From positions 124,001 through 188,000 of the forward strand of contig CAWGFM010000002.1 in the NCBI GenBank assembly GCA_963821935.1: a stretch of DNA of 64,000 nt. The letters are read 5' to 3'. The position numbers and the translations under genes were made by a program. Under the pieces are notes generated by a model. The model was not told where the DNA came from. It made no database searches and worked only from the letters and a program-made list of their open reading frames with translations. Positions 37,194-46,005 of this stretch are shown here, piece by piece. Numbering within the stretch: the stretch's first letter is position 1; each line of letters begins with the position of its first letter. Source of the DNA: JAOUEA01 sp963821935. GTDB taxonomy: Bacteria; Actinomycetota; UBA4738; HRBIN12.

Positions 37194-37801
37194 GCGAGCC
37201 CGGGCTCACCAGCACCGAGCTGAAGAAGGCGAAACGCGACGTCCGGCGGGCCGTGCTCGCGGCACGCGACGCGATCGCACCGGCCGACCATGACCGGTCG
37301 GCTGCCGCCGCGACCGCTCGGTTCCTGTCGCTGCCCGAGGTGCAGTCGGCATCCTGCGTGATGGCCTTCTGGTCGTTCGGTTCGGAGCTGCCGACGAGAC
37401 CGATGATCGAGTCGCTGCACGCCCGAGGAGTCGTCATCGCCCTGCCGACGATCGAGGAGGGAACACTGCAGCCTCGCCGCTACGAGCCGGGAGACCCCAC
37501 GACGGAGACGGCGTTCGGCGCGTTGGAGCCTGCCGGAGGGGCCCCGATCGAACCGACCGACCTCGATGTGATCGCGACGCCAGCCGTGGCGTTCGACCGC
37601 GCTGGGTCGCGCGTGGGGTACGGGGGTGGGTTCTACGACCGGTTCTTCGCTCGGATACCAACCGATCGCGTCCGTGCGGGCATCGCGTTCGACGTCCAGG
37701 TGCTCCCGGCAGGCACAGCGCTGCCACGCGGGCATTTCGACCTGCAGGTCGACCTGATCGTGACCCAGACCGAGACGATCCGATGCCCGCCGCGAACGTG
37801 A
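37190..37801 (+). CDS. 5-formyltetrahydrofolate cyclo-ligase
   Basis: 203 residues. ATP-dependent conversion of 5-formyl-THF to 5,10-methenyl-THF, recycling a folate storage and inhibitor form. Family features: N-terminal KKAKRDVRRAVLAARDA and the C-terminal signature RVGYGGGFYDRFF. ATG 37190 overlaps the LLM gene stop; longer starts would extend into that gene. Together with the GcvT-like, FtcD, cyclodeaminase-like and Fhs genes that follow, it forms a folate C1 neighbourhood. Confidence 0.9.
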   Translation: MSEPGLTSTELKKAKRDVRRAVLAARDAIAPADHDRSAAAATARFLSLPEVQSASCVMAFWSFGSELPTRPMIESLHARGVVIALPTIEEGTLQPRRYEPGDPTTETAFGALEPAGGAPIEPTDLDVIATPAVAFDRAGSRVGYGGGFYDRFFARIPTDRVRAGIAFDVQVLPAGTALPRGHFDLQVDLIVTQTETIRCPPRT

Positions 37802-37831
37802 GCGCAACCCGGTCCTGGGGTGAACGCCGAC

Positions 37832-37847
37832 TTGAACAACCGTTCAA
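37832..37847. promoter_or_regulatory. Operator-like palindrome TTGAAC-N4-GTTCAA
   Basis: A perfect 6-base inverted repeat around AACC. Its left arm doubles as the -35 box of the GcvT-like gene. The form suits a TetR-family or related dimeric repressor. It shares the GAAC-N4-GTTC core with the SOS box at 28626 but has T/A instead of C/G at the next positions. Confidence 0.55.
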
Positions 37848-37861
37848 TCTCGGGGTATAAG
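37832..37861 (+). promoter_or_regulatory. Promoter of the GcvT-like gene
   Basis: TTGAAC (37832-37837), 18 bases, TATAAG (37856-37861). Transcription would begin near 37868, leaving a ~40-base leader with the GGGGAGG ribosome site. Confidence 0.65.
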
Positions 37862-37906
37862 GGCTCCGCCAACGAAGACGACCACCATCATCCGGGGAGG
37901 CCCACG

Positions 37907-39001
37907 ATGACCGATGAACACCGCTCGCCCTTGCATGCCTGGCACGAGGCACAGGGCGCCGAAGTCCTGATCGAGGACGGCTGGCCCTGGTACATGCACG
38001 AAGGCGCTGATCCGCTCGCTGAGTACGAGGCGGTGCGTACCGGTGCCGGCATCTGGGATCTGTTCTCGACCAGCAAATACGAGGTGACCGGCCCCGAGGC
38101 CGCGCGTCTGATCCAGCGACGATTCACCAATTCGTTGGCCGGCATGCAGCCCGGCTCCGTCCGCTACGGCGCGTTCGTGAACGCCGACGGACGCATGGTG
38201 GACGACGGCAACGTCTATAAGTTCGCCGACGATCGCTTCTGGGTCATGATCAACACCGCCGACCTCCAGGGGTGGTTCGAGGAGACAGCCGAGGGTCTGG
38301 ATGCGCGGGTCGCCCATCGCACCGAGGAGCTCGCGATGATCGCGGTGCAGGGGCCGGCGTCGCACGAGCTGCTGCAGGGGCTCACCGAGCGGGACCTGTC
38401 GGAGCTGGGCTACTTCCGCTTCTGGCCCGAACAGACCACGGTCGCCGGCGCGAAGGCCTGGGTCACGCGCACGGGATTCTCCGGTGAGAAGGGCTACGAG
38501 ATCGTGCTCGATCCCGCCGACGCACAGCCGGTGTGGGATGCGTTGATGGCGGCCGGCGCCACGCCGTTCGGGCTCACCGCCATCGACCTGGCGCGCACCG
38601 AGGTGGGGCTCATCATCATCGCGGTCGACTACAACCCGGCGGAGATCTCTCCGTACGACCTGTCCATGGACCGCTTCATCAAGACCGACACCGAGAACGT
38701 CGGCAGCGAGGCGCTCGCCTCCTATGGCGCCACCCCGCCCAAGCGGTTCAAGACGCTGAAGATCGAAGGCGACGCCGTCCCGGACTACGGTGCCGCCGTC
38801 ACCAAGGATGGAGCCCAGGTCGGTGTCGTGACATCGCCTGCGGCCTCACCCAGGCTGGGCACGATCGCGCTGGCGATCCTGGACACGGGCGTGGCGACCG
38901 ACGGCGAGAAGCTCGAGGTCGCCGTCGAAGGCGGCACCGCGCCCGCCAGCGTCGAGGTCCTGTCCTTGCTCGACCCCAAGAAGGAGAAGCCGCGCGGCTG
39001 A
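37907..39001 (+). CDS. GcvT/DmdA-like folate-dependent aminomethyltransferase family protein
   Basis: 364 residues. GcvT-fold three-domain protein: LFSTSKYEVTGPEAARLIQR, the folate-site strand VRYGAFVNADGRMVDDG, ARTEVGLIIIAVDYNP, and a C-terminal barrel (GAAVTKDGAQVGVVTSPA). It probably transfers a methyl or methylene group to THF from an amine, glycine derivative or sulfonium compound; no gcvH or gcvP is near, so classic glycine cleavage is not indicated. ATG 37907 follows GGGGAGG by 6 bases; longer frames would run through the promoter. Confidence 0.78.
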   Translation: MTDEHRSPLHAWHEAQGAEVLIEDGWPWYMHEGADPLAEYEAVRTGAGIWDLFSTSKYEVTGPEAARLIQRRFTNSLAGMQPGSVRYGAFVNADGRMVDDGNVYKFADDRFWVMINTADLQGWFEETAEGLDARVAHRTEELAMIAVQGPASHELLQGLTERDLSELGYFRFWPEQTTVAGAKAWVTRTGFSGEKGYEIVLDPADAQPVWDALMAAGATPFGLTAIDLARTEVGLIIIAVDYNPAEISPYDLSMDRFIKTDTENVGSEALASYGATPPKRFKTLKIEGDAVPDYGAAVTKDGAQVGVVTSPAASPRLGTIALAILDTGVATDGEKLEVAVEGGTAPASVEVLSLLDPKKEKPRG

Positions 39002-39086
39002 CCTTCGGCATCTCCACCGCTTCGAGTGGGCGCCCAACCGGACGCGCCCGCCTGAGCTGAGCGACTGGCCCTACACGATCCCGGCC

Positions 39087-39764
39087 GTGGCGCAGTTGAT
39101 CGCCGACGGCGGCATCGAGATCCCGGCCGGCGTGACGTTCCTGGTGGGGGAGAACGGCAGCGGCAAGAGCACGCTGGTGGAGGCGTTCGCCGAGGTCTAT
39201 CCGCGACCGGGTCATCTGAGCTCGATCATCTACGGGCTGGCCGGACCCGAGGCGAGCGTCGAGGATTCACCGCTGCGGTGGAACATCAAGGCCGTGACGG
39301 ACCGCATGGCGTCGCCGGCGGGGTTCTTCCTGCGAGCGGAATCGATGCACACGTTCCTGGGCGAGCGCGGCGGCAGCGGGAACGAGCAGCGGGTGTGGGG
39401 CGACGAGCCTTTGCAGGAGCGATCGCACGGCGAATCGTTCCTGGCGATCCTGCGGATGCGCTTCGCTGAGGTCGGGGTCTACTTCATGGACGAGCCCGAG
39501 GCCGCGTTGTCGTTCCGGTCGTGCCTGGGCTTGCTGAGCCTGCTGGACACGATGCGGCGTGAGGGGAGCCAGGTGGTCGTCGCGACGCACTCGCCCTTGC
39601 TGGTGACGCTCCCGGGGGCGACCCTGCTGCAGCTGGACGATGAGGGGATGCGGCAGCTCGACGACCCTGCTCAGCTGGACCTGGTCCGCTCGTGGCGCGA
39701 TTTCCTGGAGGCTCCCGAGCGATACTTCCGCCACCTGTTCGATGCCGAGGAGGACGACGGCTGA
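39087..39764 (+). CDS. AAA/ABC-type predicted ATPase (COG3910-like), start uncertain
   Basis: 225 residues from GTG 39087. Walker A GENGSGKST, Walker B YFMDEPEAALS, H-loop VVATHSPLL. The family usually has about 30 more residues before this GTG, and the same frame upstream does encode fitting sequence (RFEWAPNRT, then LSDWPYTIPAVAQ) back to about 39003, but without any ATG, GTG or TTG. Either an unusual start is used (CTG 39057 is one candidate) or the N-terminus is shorter than normal. Short ATPases of this type are often linked to nuclease or defence pairs; none is seen here. Confidence 0.72.
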   Translation: MAQLIADGGIEIPAGVTFLVGENGSGKSTLVEAFAEVYPRPGHLSSIIYGLAGPEASVEDSPLRWNIKAVTDRMASPAGFFLRAESMHTFLGERGGSGNEQRVWGDEPLQERSHGESFLAILRMRFAEVGVYFMDEPEAALSFRSCLGLLSLLDTMRREGSQVVVATHSPLLVTLPGATLLQLDDEGMRQLDDPAQLDLVRSWRDFLEAPERYFRHLFDAEEDDG

Positions 39765-39780
39765 CCGCCACCGCCGGGCG

Positions 39781-39786
39781 TATCCT
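39781..39786 (+). promoter_or_regulatory. -10 box for ftcD
   Basis: TATCCT ends 8 bases before ATG 39795. Confidence 0.45.
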
Positions 39787-39794
39787 GAGCGGCC

Positions 39795-40775
39795 ATGGAG
39801 CCAGATGCGCGAACCGGCACGATCGTCGGCGTGATCCCCAACTTCAGTGAGGGACGCGATCGTGACGTGATCGACGCGATCGTCGGGTCGCTGGCGGTGC
39901 CCGGCGCTCGCGTGGTGTTCGCCGAAGCCGATGCCGACCACAACCGATTGGACACGACGGTCCTGGGCGATGCGGCCGCGGTCGCGGCGAGCGCGATGGC
40001 GGGCGCGGCGACGGCGATCGAGATGATCGACATGACCAGGCATTCGGGTGGGCACCCCCGGATGGGAGCCGCCGACGTCATCCCGTTCATGCCGGTGCGC
40101 GGGATCACGATGGAGGCATGCGCGGACCTGGCTCGAGGGTTCGGGCGCCGGTTCGCCGAGGTCCTCGACGTCCCCGTCTACCTGTACGACGCCGCCGCGG
40201 TCGTACCGGAACGGGCGTCGCTCGCCGACGTTCGCCGGGGCGAGTTCGAAGGGCTGCGGGAAGCCGTGGCTCGTGGTGAGCGTCTTCCCGACTTCGGTCC
40301 GCACCAGATCGGCAGGGCGGGGGCCACCGCCGTGGGAGCACGGGCGCCCTTGGTGGCGTTCAACGTGTACCTGTCGGGCACCGACGTGGCCGCTGCCAAG
40401 GACATCGCCACGCGGGCCCGTGAGTCCGGGGGTGGTCTGCCGGCGGTGCGCGCGATCGGGTTCGCGGTGCCCGAGCGCGAGGGGGTGGTCACCGTGTCGA
40501 TGAACCTCGTCGATCACGACGTCACCGGTGTGGTGGAGGCCTTCGACGAGGTGGCCCGTCTGTCGGCCGAGCACGGGCTCGAGGTGACCGACTCCGAGAT
40601 CGTGGGCCTGGCGCCGGAGGCGGCAGTGGGGCCCGGGGTCGCCGATCATGTCCGGCTCATGGGCTTCGACGCCGATCGACAGATCCTGGAACGACTGATC
40701 GAGGCAACTGCCGACAGCCTCGGCACCGACAGCCTCGGCGACGACAGCCAGGGGGAGGAGCGTGCACGTGAGTGA
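39795..40775 (+). CDS. ftcD: Glutamate formimidoyltransferase (FtcD)
   Basis: 326 residues. Two-domain formiminotransferase: GVIPNFSEGRDRDVIDAI at the start, the catalytic-histidine region RHSGGHPRMGAADVIPF near residues 81-97, and a C-terminal domain around GVVTVSMNLVDHDVTG. It moves the formimino group of N-formimino-glutamate to THF. The C-terminus ends in a short repeated acidic tail (DSLGTDSLGDDS) encoded by a duplicated DNA segment. No histidine-degradation genes lie nearby. The cyclodeaminase-like gene follows directly. Confidence 0.9.
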   Translation: MEPDARTGTIVGVIPNFSEGRDRDVIDAIVGSLAVPGARVVFAEADADHNRLDTTVLGDAAAVAASAMAGAATAIEMIDMTRHSGGHPRMGAADVIPFMPVRGITMEACADLARGFGRRFAEVLDVPVYLYDAAAVVPERASLADVRRGEFEGLREAVARGERLPDFGPHQIGRAGATAVGARAPLVAFNVYLSGTDVAAAKDIATRARESGGGLPAVRAIGFAVPEREGVVTVSMNLVDHDVTGVVEAFDEVARLSAEHGLEVTDSEIVGLAPEAAVGPGVADHVRLMGFDADRQILERLIEATADSLGTDSLGDDSQGEERARE

Positions 40776-41409
40776 GGAACGGCTCGGTTCGCTGACGGTG
40801 GAGGGGTTCTGCGAGGTGCTGGCATCGGATTCGCCCACGCCCGGCGGGGGCGCGGTGGGTGCGATCGAGGCCGCCGCCGCCGCGGCGTTGATCTCGATGG
40901 TGGGCCGCCTCACGATCGACAAGCCGGGGTTCGAAGACCTCGGCGATCGGATGCGTCAGATGGTTGCCACCGCGGACCTCGCGAGGGCGGACTTCCTGGA
41001 GCTCGCGGATCGCGACGCGCACGCGTTCGACTCGGTGATGGAGGCGTTCCGCATGCCGAAGGAGACCGATGACGAGAAGGCGGCCCGCTCGGCATCGATC
41101 CAGGCCGGCTACCTGGCGGCCGCTTCGGTGCCCCAGGAGGTCGCCAGGAAGGCGGTCGGTCTGATGGAGCTGGCCGAGGACGCGACCGCCTTGGGCAACC
41201 CCCAGGCGGCCTCGGACGGTCTGTCCGCAGCGGCCTCGCTCTACGCCGGCGCGTTGTGCGCTATCGCCAACGTGGAGATCAACGCCAGCTCGCTGAAGGA
41301 CGAGACCGCTCGCAGCGCCATGCTCGACGAGCTCGCCTCCCTGAAGGAGCAGGCCGACCGCTCGCTGGAGGAATCACAGACGGCGTTCAAGCTGCGCCTC
41401 GCTCCCTGA
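40768..41409 (+). CDS. Formimino-THF cyclodeaminase-family protein
   Basis: 213 residues, all-helical FTCD C-terminal domain: SDSPTPGGGAVGAIEAAAAAALISMV at the N-terminus and GNPQAASDGLSAA in the middle. It would convert 5-formimino-THF to 5,10-methenyl-THF, the step after FtcD; some stand-alone members are methenyl-THF cyclohydrolases (FchA), which would also fit beside Fhs. GTG 40768 is preferred over GTG 40762 because the GGGGGAGGAG ribosome site is then 7 bases away instead of 1. It overlaps the end of ftcD. Confidence 0.87.
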   Translation: MSEERLGSLTVEGFCEVLASDSPTPGGGAVGAIEAAAAAALISMVGRLTIDKPGFEDLGDRMRQMVATADLARADFLELADRDAHAFDSVMEAFRMPKETDDEKAARSASIQAGYLAAASVPQEVARKAVGLMELAEDATALGNPQAASDGLSAAASLYAGALCAIANVEINASSLKDETARSAMLDELASLKEQADRSLEESQTAFKLRLAP

Positions 41410-41423
41410 ATCCGCCACGCGGC

Positions 41424-43094
41424 TCAGAACAAGCCGACGGTTCGGCCGTCCTCATCGATGTCCACCTGCTGGAAGGCGGGGGTCTTGCCGAGGCCGGGCA
41501 TGCGCTGCATGTCGCCGCAGAGCACGACGACGAAGCCTGCCCCCGCGCTGGGGACCACGCCGCGCACCGGCAACCGGAAGCCGGAGGGCCGGTTCAGCAT
41601 GAGCGGCTCGTGGCTGAGCGAGAGGTGGGTCTTTGCCATGCACACGGGCAACTCGCCGAATCCCAGCTCCTGCATGCGCACGATGTCCTTCTCGGCCTGG
41701 GGCAGGTAGTCCACGCCTTCGGCCCCGTACACCCTGGTGGCGATCGCCTCGATCTGCTCCTTCACGCCTGCGCCGTCCGGCGTGAGGAAGTCGAACGAGT
41801 TGGGCTGGTCGCACGCCTGCACCACCGCGTTGGCCAAGTCGATCGCGCCCTTGCCGCCCTCGGCGAACGCTCGATTGACCACGACGGTCTCGGCACCGGC
41901 GCCGACCGCCAGCTCCTCGATCAGCGCGATCTCGGCGTCGGTGTCGGAGGGGAAGTTGTTGATCGAGACGACGCACGGCAGGCCGTAGGCGCGCACGATC
42001 TCGATGTGCGCGCTGAGGTTGTCGATGCCCGCCCGCAGCGCATCGAGGTCCTCGCGCTGCAGATCCGCGAACGCCATGCCCCCGTGTGACTTTGTGGCGC
42101 GCACGGTGGTGACCAGCACGGCGGCGCTGGGTGCGAACCCGCCTGCCCGGCACACGATGTCGCAGAACTTCTGGAAGCCCAGGTCGCTCGCGAACCCCGC
42201 CTCGGTCACGACGTAGTCGGCCAGCTTCAGCGCCACCCGATCCTCGATGATCGAGTTGTTCGCGTGGGCGATGTTGCCGAACGGCCCGGCGTGGGCGAGG
42301 ACGGGCTGGCCCTCGAGGGTCTGCACCAGGTTGGGCTTGATGGCGTCCTTCATGATCACGGTCATGGCCCCGCCGGCCTGCAGGTCGTCGGCGGTGATGG
42401 GTGTGCCGTCGTGCGTGGCGGCGACCACGATGCGGCCAAGACGGGCACGCAGGTCTCGAAGGTCGCTCGCCAACGCGAAGACGGCCATGACCTCGGATGC
42501 GGCCGCGATCACGAATCCGTCCTGACGCGGGTAGCCGTGCGCCCTGCCGCCGAGGCCCGCCACGATGTTGCGGAGCTCGCGGTCGTTCATGTCCATCGTG
42601 CGCGGCCACGTGATCGACTGCGGGTCGATGTGCAGGGCGTTGCCGTGATAGATCGAGGCGTCCAGGGCGGCCGACAGCAGGTTGTGGGCAGCGGCCACCG
42701 CATGGAAGTCACCGTTGAAGTGAAGGTTGAACTCCTCCATCGGCACGACCTGGGCGAAACCGCCTCCGTTGCCGCCGCCCTTGATGCCCCACACCGGGCC
42801 CATGGACGGTTCGCGCAGGCACAGCATGACGTCCTCACCGATCGCGCCCAGACCCTGGGTCAGCGACACGCTCGTCGTGGTCTTGCCCTCGCCCGCCTTC
42901 GTGGGGGTGATGGCGGTGGTGATGATGAGCTTGCCGTCGGGCCGGTCGCCGAGGCGCTCCAGGATCGACAGATCGATCTTGGCTCGGTATCTGCCGTACT
43001 GCTCCAGCTCGTCGTCCTGGATGCCGGCGGCGGCAGCGATCTCGGCGATGGGCGTGAGGGTGGCTTCCTGGGCGATCTCGAGTCCGGACTTCAT
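41424..43094 (-). CDS. fhs: Formate--tetrahydrofolate ligase (Fhs)
   Basis: 556 residues, the standard length. It makes 10-formyl-THF from formate, ATP and THF. P-loop TPTKAGEGKTTT at residues 63-74; other signatures are REPSMGPVWGIKGG and GKGAIDLANAVVQ. ATG 43094 begins the usual MKSGLEIA start; the frame upstream is promoter sequence. It converges with the cyclodeaminase-like gene and is about 2-4 kb from the formate dehydrogenase set, so formate can enter the folate pool or be oxidised. The ~100-base leader shows no THF riboswitch. Confidence 0.95.
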   Translation of the reverse strand: MKSGLEIAQEATLTPIAEIAAAAGIQDDELEQYGRYRAKIDLSILERLGDRPDGKLIITTAITPTKAGEGKTTTSVSLTQGLGAIGEDVMLCLREPSMGPVWGIKGGGNGGGFAQVVPMEEFNLHFNGDFHAVAAAHNLLSAALDASIYHGNALHIDPQSITWPRTMDMNDRELRNIVAGLGGRAHGYPRQDGFVIAAASEVMAVFALASDLRDLRARLGRIVVAATHDGTPITADDLQAGGAMTVIMKDAIKPNLVQTLEGQPVLAHAGPFGNIAHANNSIIEDRVALKLADYVVTEAGFASDLGFQKFCDIVCRAGGFAPSAAVLVTTVRATKSHGGMAFADLQREDLDALRAGIDNLSAHIEIVRAYGLPCVVSINNFPSDTDAEIALIEELAVGAGAETVVVNRAFAEGGKGAIDLANAVVQACDQPNSFDFLTPDGAGVKEQIEAIATRVYGAEGVDYLPQAEKDIVRMQELGFGELPVCMAKTHLSLSHEPLMLNRPSGFRLPVRGVVPSAGAGFVVVLCGDMQRMPGLGKTPAFQQVDIDEDGRTVGLF

Positions 43095-43209
43095 GGGTGC
43101 GCTCGGGTCCTTCCGATCGGCGGTCTGGTGCGGTTCGGTGCACGGGGCTCGGTCTCGGACGATACGACCCGCGAGGGTACGCTCCAAACCCATGGCGGGG
43201 TGTGCGCCA

Positions 43210-43239
43210 TTGCCAGCGTGGCTGCGGCCCTCCTAGGCT
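43210..43239 (+). promoter_or_regulatory. Promoter of the M20 peptidase gene
   Basis: TTGCCA (43210-43215), 18 bases, TAGGCT (43234-43239). Start near 43246; GGAAGGA lies about 11 bases before ATG 43273. Confidence 0.6.
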
Positions 43240-43272
43240 CGCGGCCTCCGAGCGGGAAGGAACCATCGCCAC

Positions 43273-44631
43273 ATGGCGGACGACGGGCTGCGGGCGACGG
43301 TGTCCGACTCGATGCCACAGCTCCTTCGCGAGCTCGAGGAGATGGTGCGCATCCCCTCGATCGCCTTCCCCGGTGCGCCCGCCGAGCCCGTCGAGCGGAT
43401 GGCTCGCACGACGGTGGACCTGCTCCGGGCCGCCGGGTTCACCACGGCGGCATCGCAGGAGGTGCCCTCGGGGGCTCCGCCGATCTACGCGGAGGTCCCC
43501 GGACCACGTGGCGCGCCGACCGTGATGCTGTACGCGCACTACGACGTGCAGCCGGCGCCGGCCTCGCAGGGCTGGCGCACCGATCCGTGGATCCCCACAT
43601 GGAAGGACGATGGCCGTCTCTACGGCCGGGGCGCGGCCGACGACAAGAGCGGCATCGCGATCCACATGGGCACCCTCCGGGCCTTCGGTGGCCAGCCCCC
43701 ATGCACCCTGAAGCTGATCGTCGAGGGCATGGAGGAGACCGAGAGCAACCTGGCGGACTTCGTCGGTTCGCATCCACACATGTTCGACTGCGACGTCTTC
43801 GTCGTGGCCGATATGGGCAACCTCCGGGTGGGTCGGCCGGCGCTCACCACCACGCTGCGCGGCGAGGTGTCGTGCATCGTCACCGTTCGAACGCTGCAGC
43901 ACCCGCTGCACTCGGGGGTGTTCGGAGGCCCAGCGCCCGACGCCTTGGTTGCTCTCATCCGACTGCTCTCGAAGCTCCACGACGACGCCGGCGACGTGGC
44001 GGTGGCGGGACTCACCGGAGCGGAGCGGCCGGGGGCGACACCGGAGGAGCCGGATCTGTCCGATGACGAGTTCCGCGCGAATGCGGATCTGGCCGACGGT
44101 GTGCGGCTGATCGGGACGGGCACGATCGGCTCACGCCTGTGGTGCACGCCCAGCATCAGCGTGATCGGGCTGGACCCGACCACCATCGCCGGGTCCTCGA
44201 ACGTCCTGCTGGCCGAAGCGAGCGCGAAGCTGTCGATGCGCATCGTGCCCGGCAGCGATCCACACGCCGAGCTGGCCGCCCTGACGGCATTCATGCACAC
44301 CAACGTGCCCTGGGGCGCTCAGGTCGAGATCACACCCGTGAAGACGGCGCCGCCGTTCCGATGCCCGACCGCCGGGCCCGGGTTCGCCGCCGCGAGGCGC
44401 GCGATGGCGGAGGCATTCGGTGCCGCATCCGTCGAGGTGGGCTCGGGTGGGTCCATCCCGCTGATGTCGACCCTGCAGGAGGCCGCACCCGGCGCGGAGT
44501 TCATCCTGTGGGGAGCCGAAGACATGGCCCGCTCGCGGATCCATGCGTCGGACGAGAGCGTCGATCCGGCCGAGATCGAGTCGATGATCGTGGCCCAAGC
44601 TCTGTTGCTGCAGTACCTCGCGGCTGGCTGA
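43273..44631 (+). CDS. M20-family metallo-dipeptidase
   Basis: 452 residues. Di-zinc peptidase with YAHYDVQPAP (first metal His/Asp), YGRGAADDKSG (bridging Asp), GMEETES (catalytic and metal Glu), the dimerisation domain (HPLHSGVFGGPAPDA), and the last metal His near the C-terminus in SRIHASDE. The length and the QPAPASQGW motif suit the carnosinase/cytosolic dipeptidase branch. No signal peptide, so cytoplasmic. It has its own promoter and is not obviously tied to the formate genes around it. Confidence 0.88.
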   Translation: MADDGLRATVSDSMPQLLRELEEMVRIPSIAFPGAPAEPVERMARTTVDLLRAAGFTTAASQEVPSGAPPIYAEVPGPRGAPTVMLYAHYDVQPAPASQGWRTDPWIPTWKDDGRLYGRGAADDKSGIAIHMGTLRAFGGQPPCTLKLIVEGMEETESNLADFVGSHPHMFDCDVFVVADMGNLRVGRPALTTTLRGEVSCIVTVRTLQHPLHSGVFGGPAPDALVALIRLLSKLHDDAGDVAVAGLTGAERPGATPEEPDLSDDEFRANADLADGVRLIGTGTIGSRLWCTPSISVIGLDPTTIAGSSNVLLAEASAKLSMRIVPGSDPHAELAALTAFMHTNVPWGAQVEITPVKTAPPFRCPTAGPGFAAARRAMAEAFGAASVEVGSGGSIPLMSTLQEAAPGAEFILWGAEDMARSRIHASDESVDPAEIESMIVAQALLLQYLAAG

Positions 44632-44646
44632 TCGCCCGCGGCGGGG

Positions 44647-44652
44647 GATACT
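44647..44652 (+). promoter_or_regulatory. -10 box of leaderless fdhD promoter
   Basis: GATACT ends 6 bases before ATG 44659. Confidence 0.5.
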
Positions 44653-44658
44653 GGCAGC

Positions 44659-45501
44659 ATGGCCGACACGCTCCCGCCGCTGCGCCGCACCGTGACCTCC
44701 GTGCGCGTCACCGCCGTGAACGCGGGGGTGCGCTCCGAGCGCCCTGACACGCTGGCGACCGAGGAGCCGCTGGAGATCCGCGTCGCCGGTCCCGATCAAG
44801 ACGCCACGCAGGTGGCCGTCACCATGCGGACGCCGGGGGGCGACTTCGAGCTCGCGGCGGGGTTCTTGTTCACCGAGGGCCTGGTCGGGCCGGGTGACGT
44901 GAAGCGGGTCGCCTACTGCGACGACCTGGACGATGAGGAGCAGCGCTTCAACGTGGTCACGGTGACGCTCGCCACCCCGTTCGACGCGTCGGCGCTGCGC
45001 CGAAACTTCTTCGCGACGTCCTCGTGCGGGATCTGCGGAAAAGCTGCTCTGGACGATGTCGAGGTGCGCTGTGCCCCGGTGGCGCCCGGGCCGCTCGTGC
45101 CTGCGGCGACGATCGTGGGATTGCCCGACGAGCTTCGCTCCAGCCAGCGTGTGTTCGACCGCACGGGCGGGCTCCACGCCGCCGGGCTCTTCACGCCGTC
45201 GGGAGCAGCGGTGAGCGTGCGAGAAGACGTGGGCCGCCACAACGCCGTCGACAAGGTGATCGGCGAGCAGGTTCTGGCGGGGCGCGTGCCCCTGGCCGAT
45301 CACATCCTGCAGGTCAGTGGGCGGGCCAGTTTCGAGATCGTGCAGAAGGCCGCCGTTGCGGGGATCCCGATCGTCAGCGCGGTGAGCGCACCCTCGTCGC
45401 TGGCGGTGGAGGCGGGTGAACGATTCGGCATGACGATCGTGGGGTTCGTTCGAGGCGATCGCTGCAACGTCTACAGCCACCCCGAGCGGGTGCTGGCGTA
45501 G
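44659..45501 (+). CDS. fdhD: FdhD, sulfurtransferase for formate dehydrogenase
   Basis: 280 residues. FdhD moves sulfur from a cysteine desulfurase onto the bis-MGD cofactor of formate dehydrogenase, without which the enzyme is inactive. The essential cysteine pair is in SSCGICGKAAL; other signatures are AAGFLFTEGL and EDVGRHNAVDKVIG. It lies 1.6 kb upstream of fdhA, separated by two genes on the other strand, so it has its own promoter. IscS at 21964 is a possible sulfur donor. Confidence 0.95.
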   Translation: MADTLPPLRRTVTSVRVTAVNAGVRSERPDTLATEEPLEIRVAGPDQDATQVAVTMRTPGGDFELAAGFLFTEGLVGPGDVKRVAYCDDLDDEEQRFNVVTVTLATPFDASALRRNFFATSSCGICGKAALDDVEVRCAPVAPGPLVPAATIVGLPDELRSSQRVFDRTGGLHAAGLFTPSGAAVSVREDVGRHNAVDKVIGEQVLAGRVPLADHILQVSGRASFEIVQKAAVAGIPIVSAVSAPSSLAVEAGERFGMTIVGFVRGDRCNVYSHPERVLA

Positions 45502-45505
45502 GCGA

Positions 45506-46003
45506 CTAGCCGGTCTTCGCGTCGGGGACGCGCGTCTGCCAGTCGTAGACGACCATGGTCCCGAAGGCCAGGTCCTGGACCGAGGCGTTGCGCTTGCTGA
45601 CCGCGGACCAGAAGAGCCCCAGAGGGAACACGACGCAGGTCACGGCGCGAAGGAACGCGCGGCTGACGTGCAGGCGCTCGTCCTTCACCGTGCGGAGCCT
45701 CAGACCCATGAACCGCATCCCCACCGTGCGTCCCAACCCCGTCCACGCGATCGTCAGGGCGATCACCGCGACGATGCCGGTGATGACCACCAGTCTCCCG
45801 GACGAGGTCTGCGGCCAGTCGAAACGCACCGGGTTCCGTAGGAAACGGAACGCCGCATACATCAGGTACGCCGCACCGGTGATCGCGGCGACGTAGGCGC
45901 CGTCGATCACCATGGCCACCGTTCGCGACGCCACGCCGGCACGCTGGCCTTGGCGTTGCACGGCGCCGGCAGGCATGTACGTGGAGCCGGCCGATCGCTC
46001 CAT
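45506..46003 (-). CDS. RDD-family membrane protein
   Basis: 165 residues with the RDD domain: a basic N-terminus (VASRTVAMVIDGAYVAAIT with the R-D pair), then membrane helices around residues 30-50 and 70-90, and the LRTVKDERLHVSRAFLRA/FFPLGLFWS-like segment. The family is of unknown, possibly transport, function. ATG 46003 is 2 bases from the stop of the nonapeptide-repeat gene upstream, so the two form a bicistron and probably act together at the membrane. Convergent with fdhD. Confidence 0.82.
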   Translation of the reverse strand: MERSAGSTYMPAGAVQRQGQRAGVASRTVAMVIDGAYVAAITGAAYLMYAAFRFLRNPVRFDWPQTSSGRLVVITGIVAVIALTIAWTGLGRTVGMRFMGLRLRTVKDERLHVSRAFLRAVTCVVFPLGLFWSAVSKRNASVQDLAFGTMVVYDWQTRVPDAKTG

Positions 46004-46005
46004 GA

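Noticed and set aside
37820..37906. Longer N-terminus for the GcvT-like protein
   Set aside because: It would translate through the palindromic operator, the -10 box and the ribosome site.
43095..43200. THF riboswitch in front of fhs
   Set aside because: The short GC-rich leader shows none of the conserved riboswitch segments.
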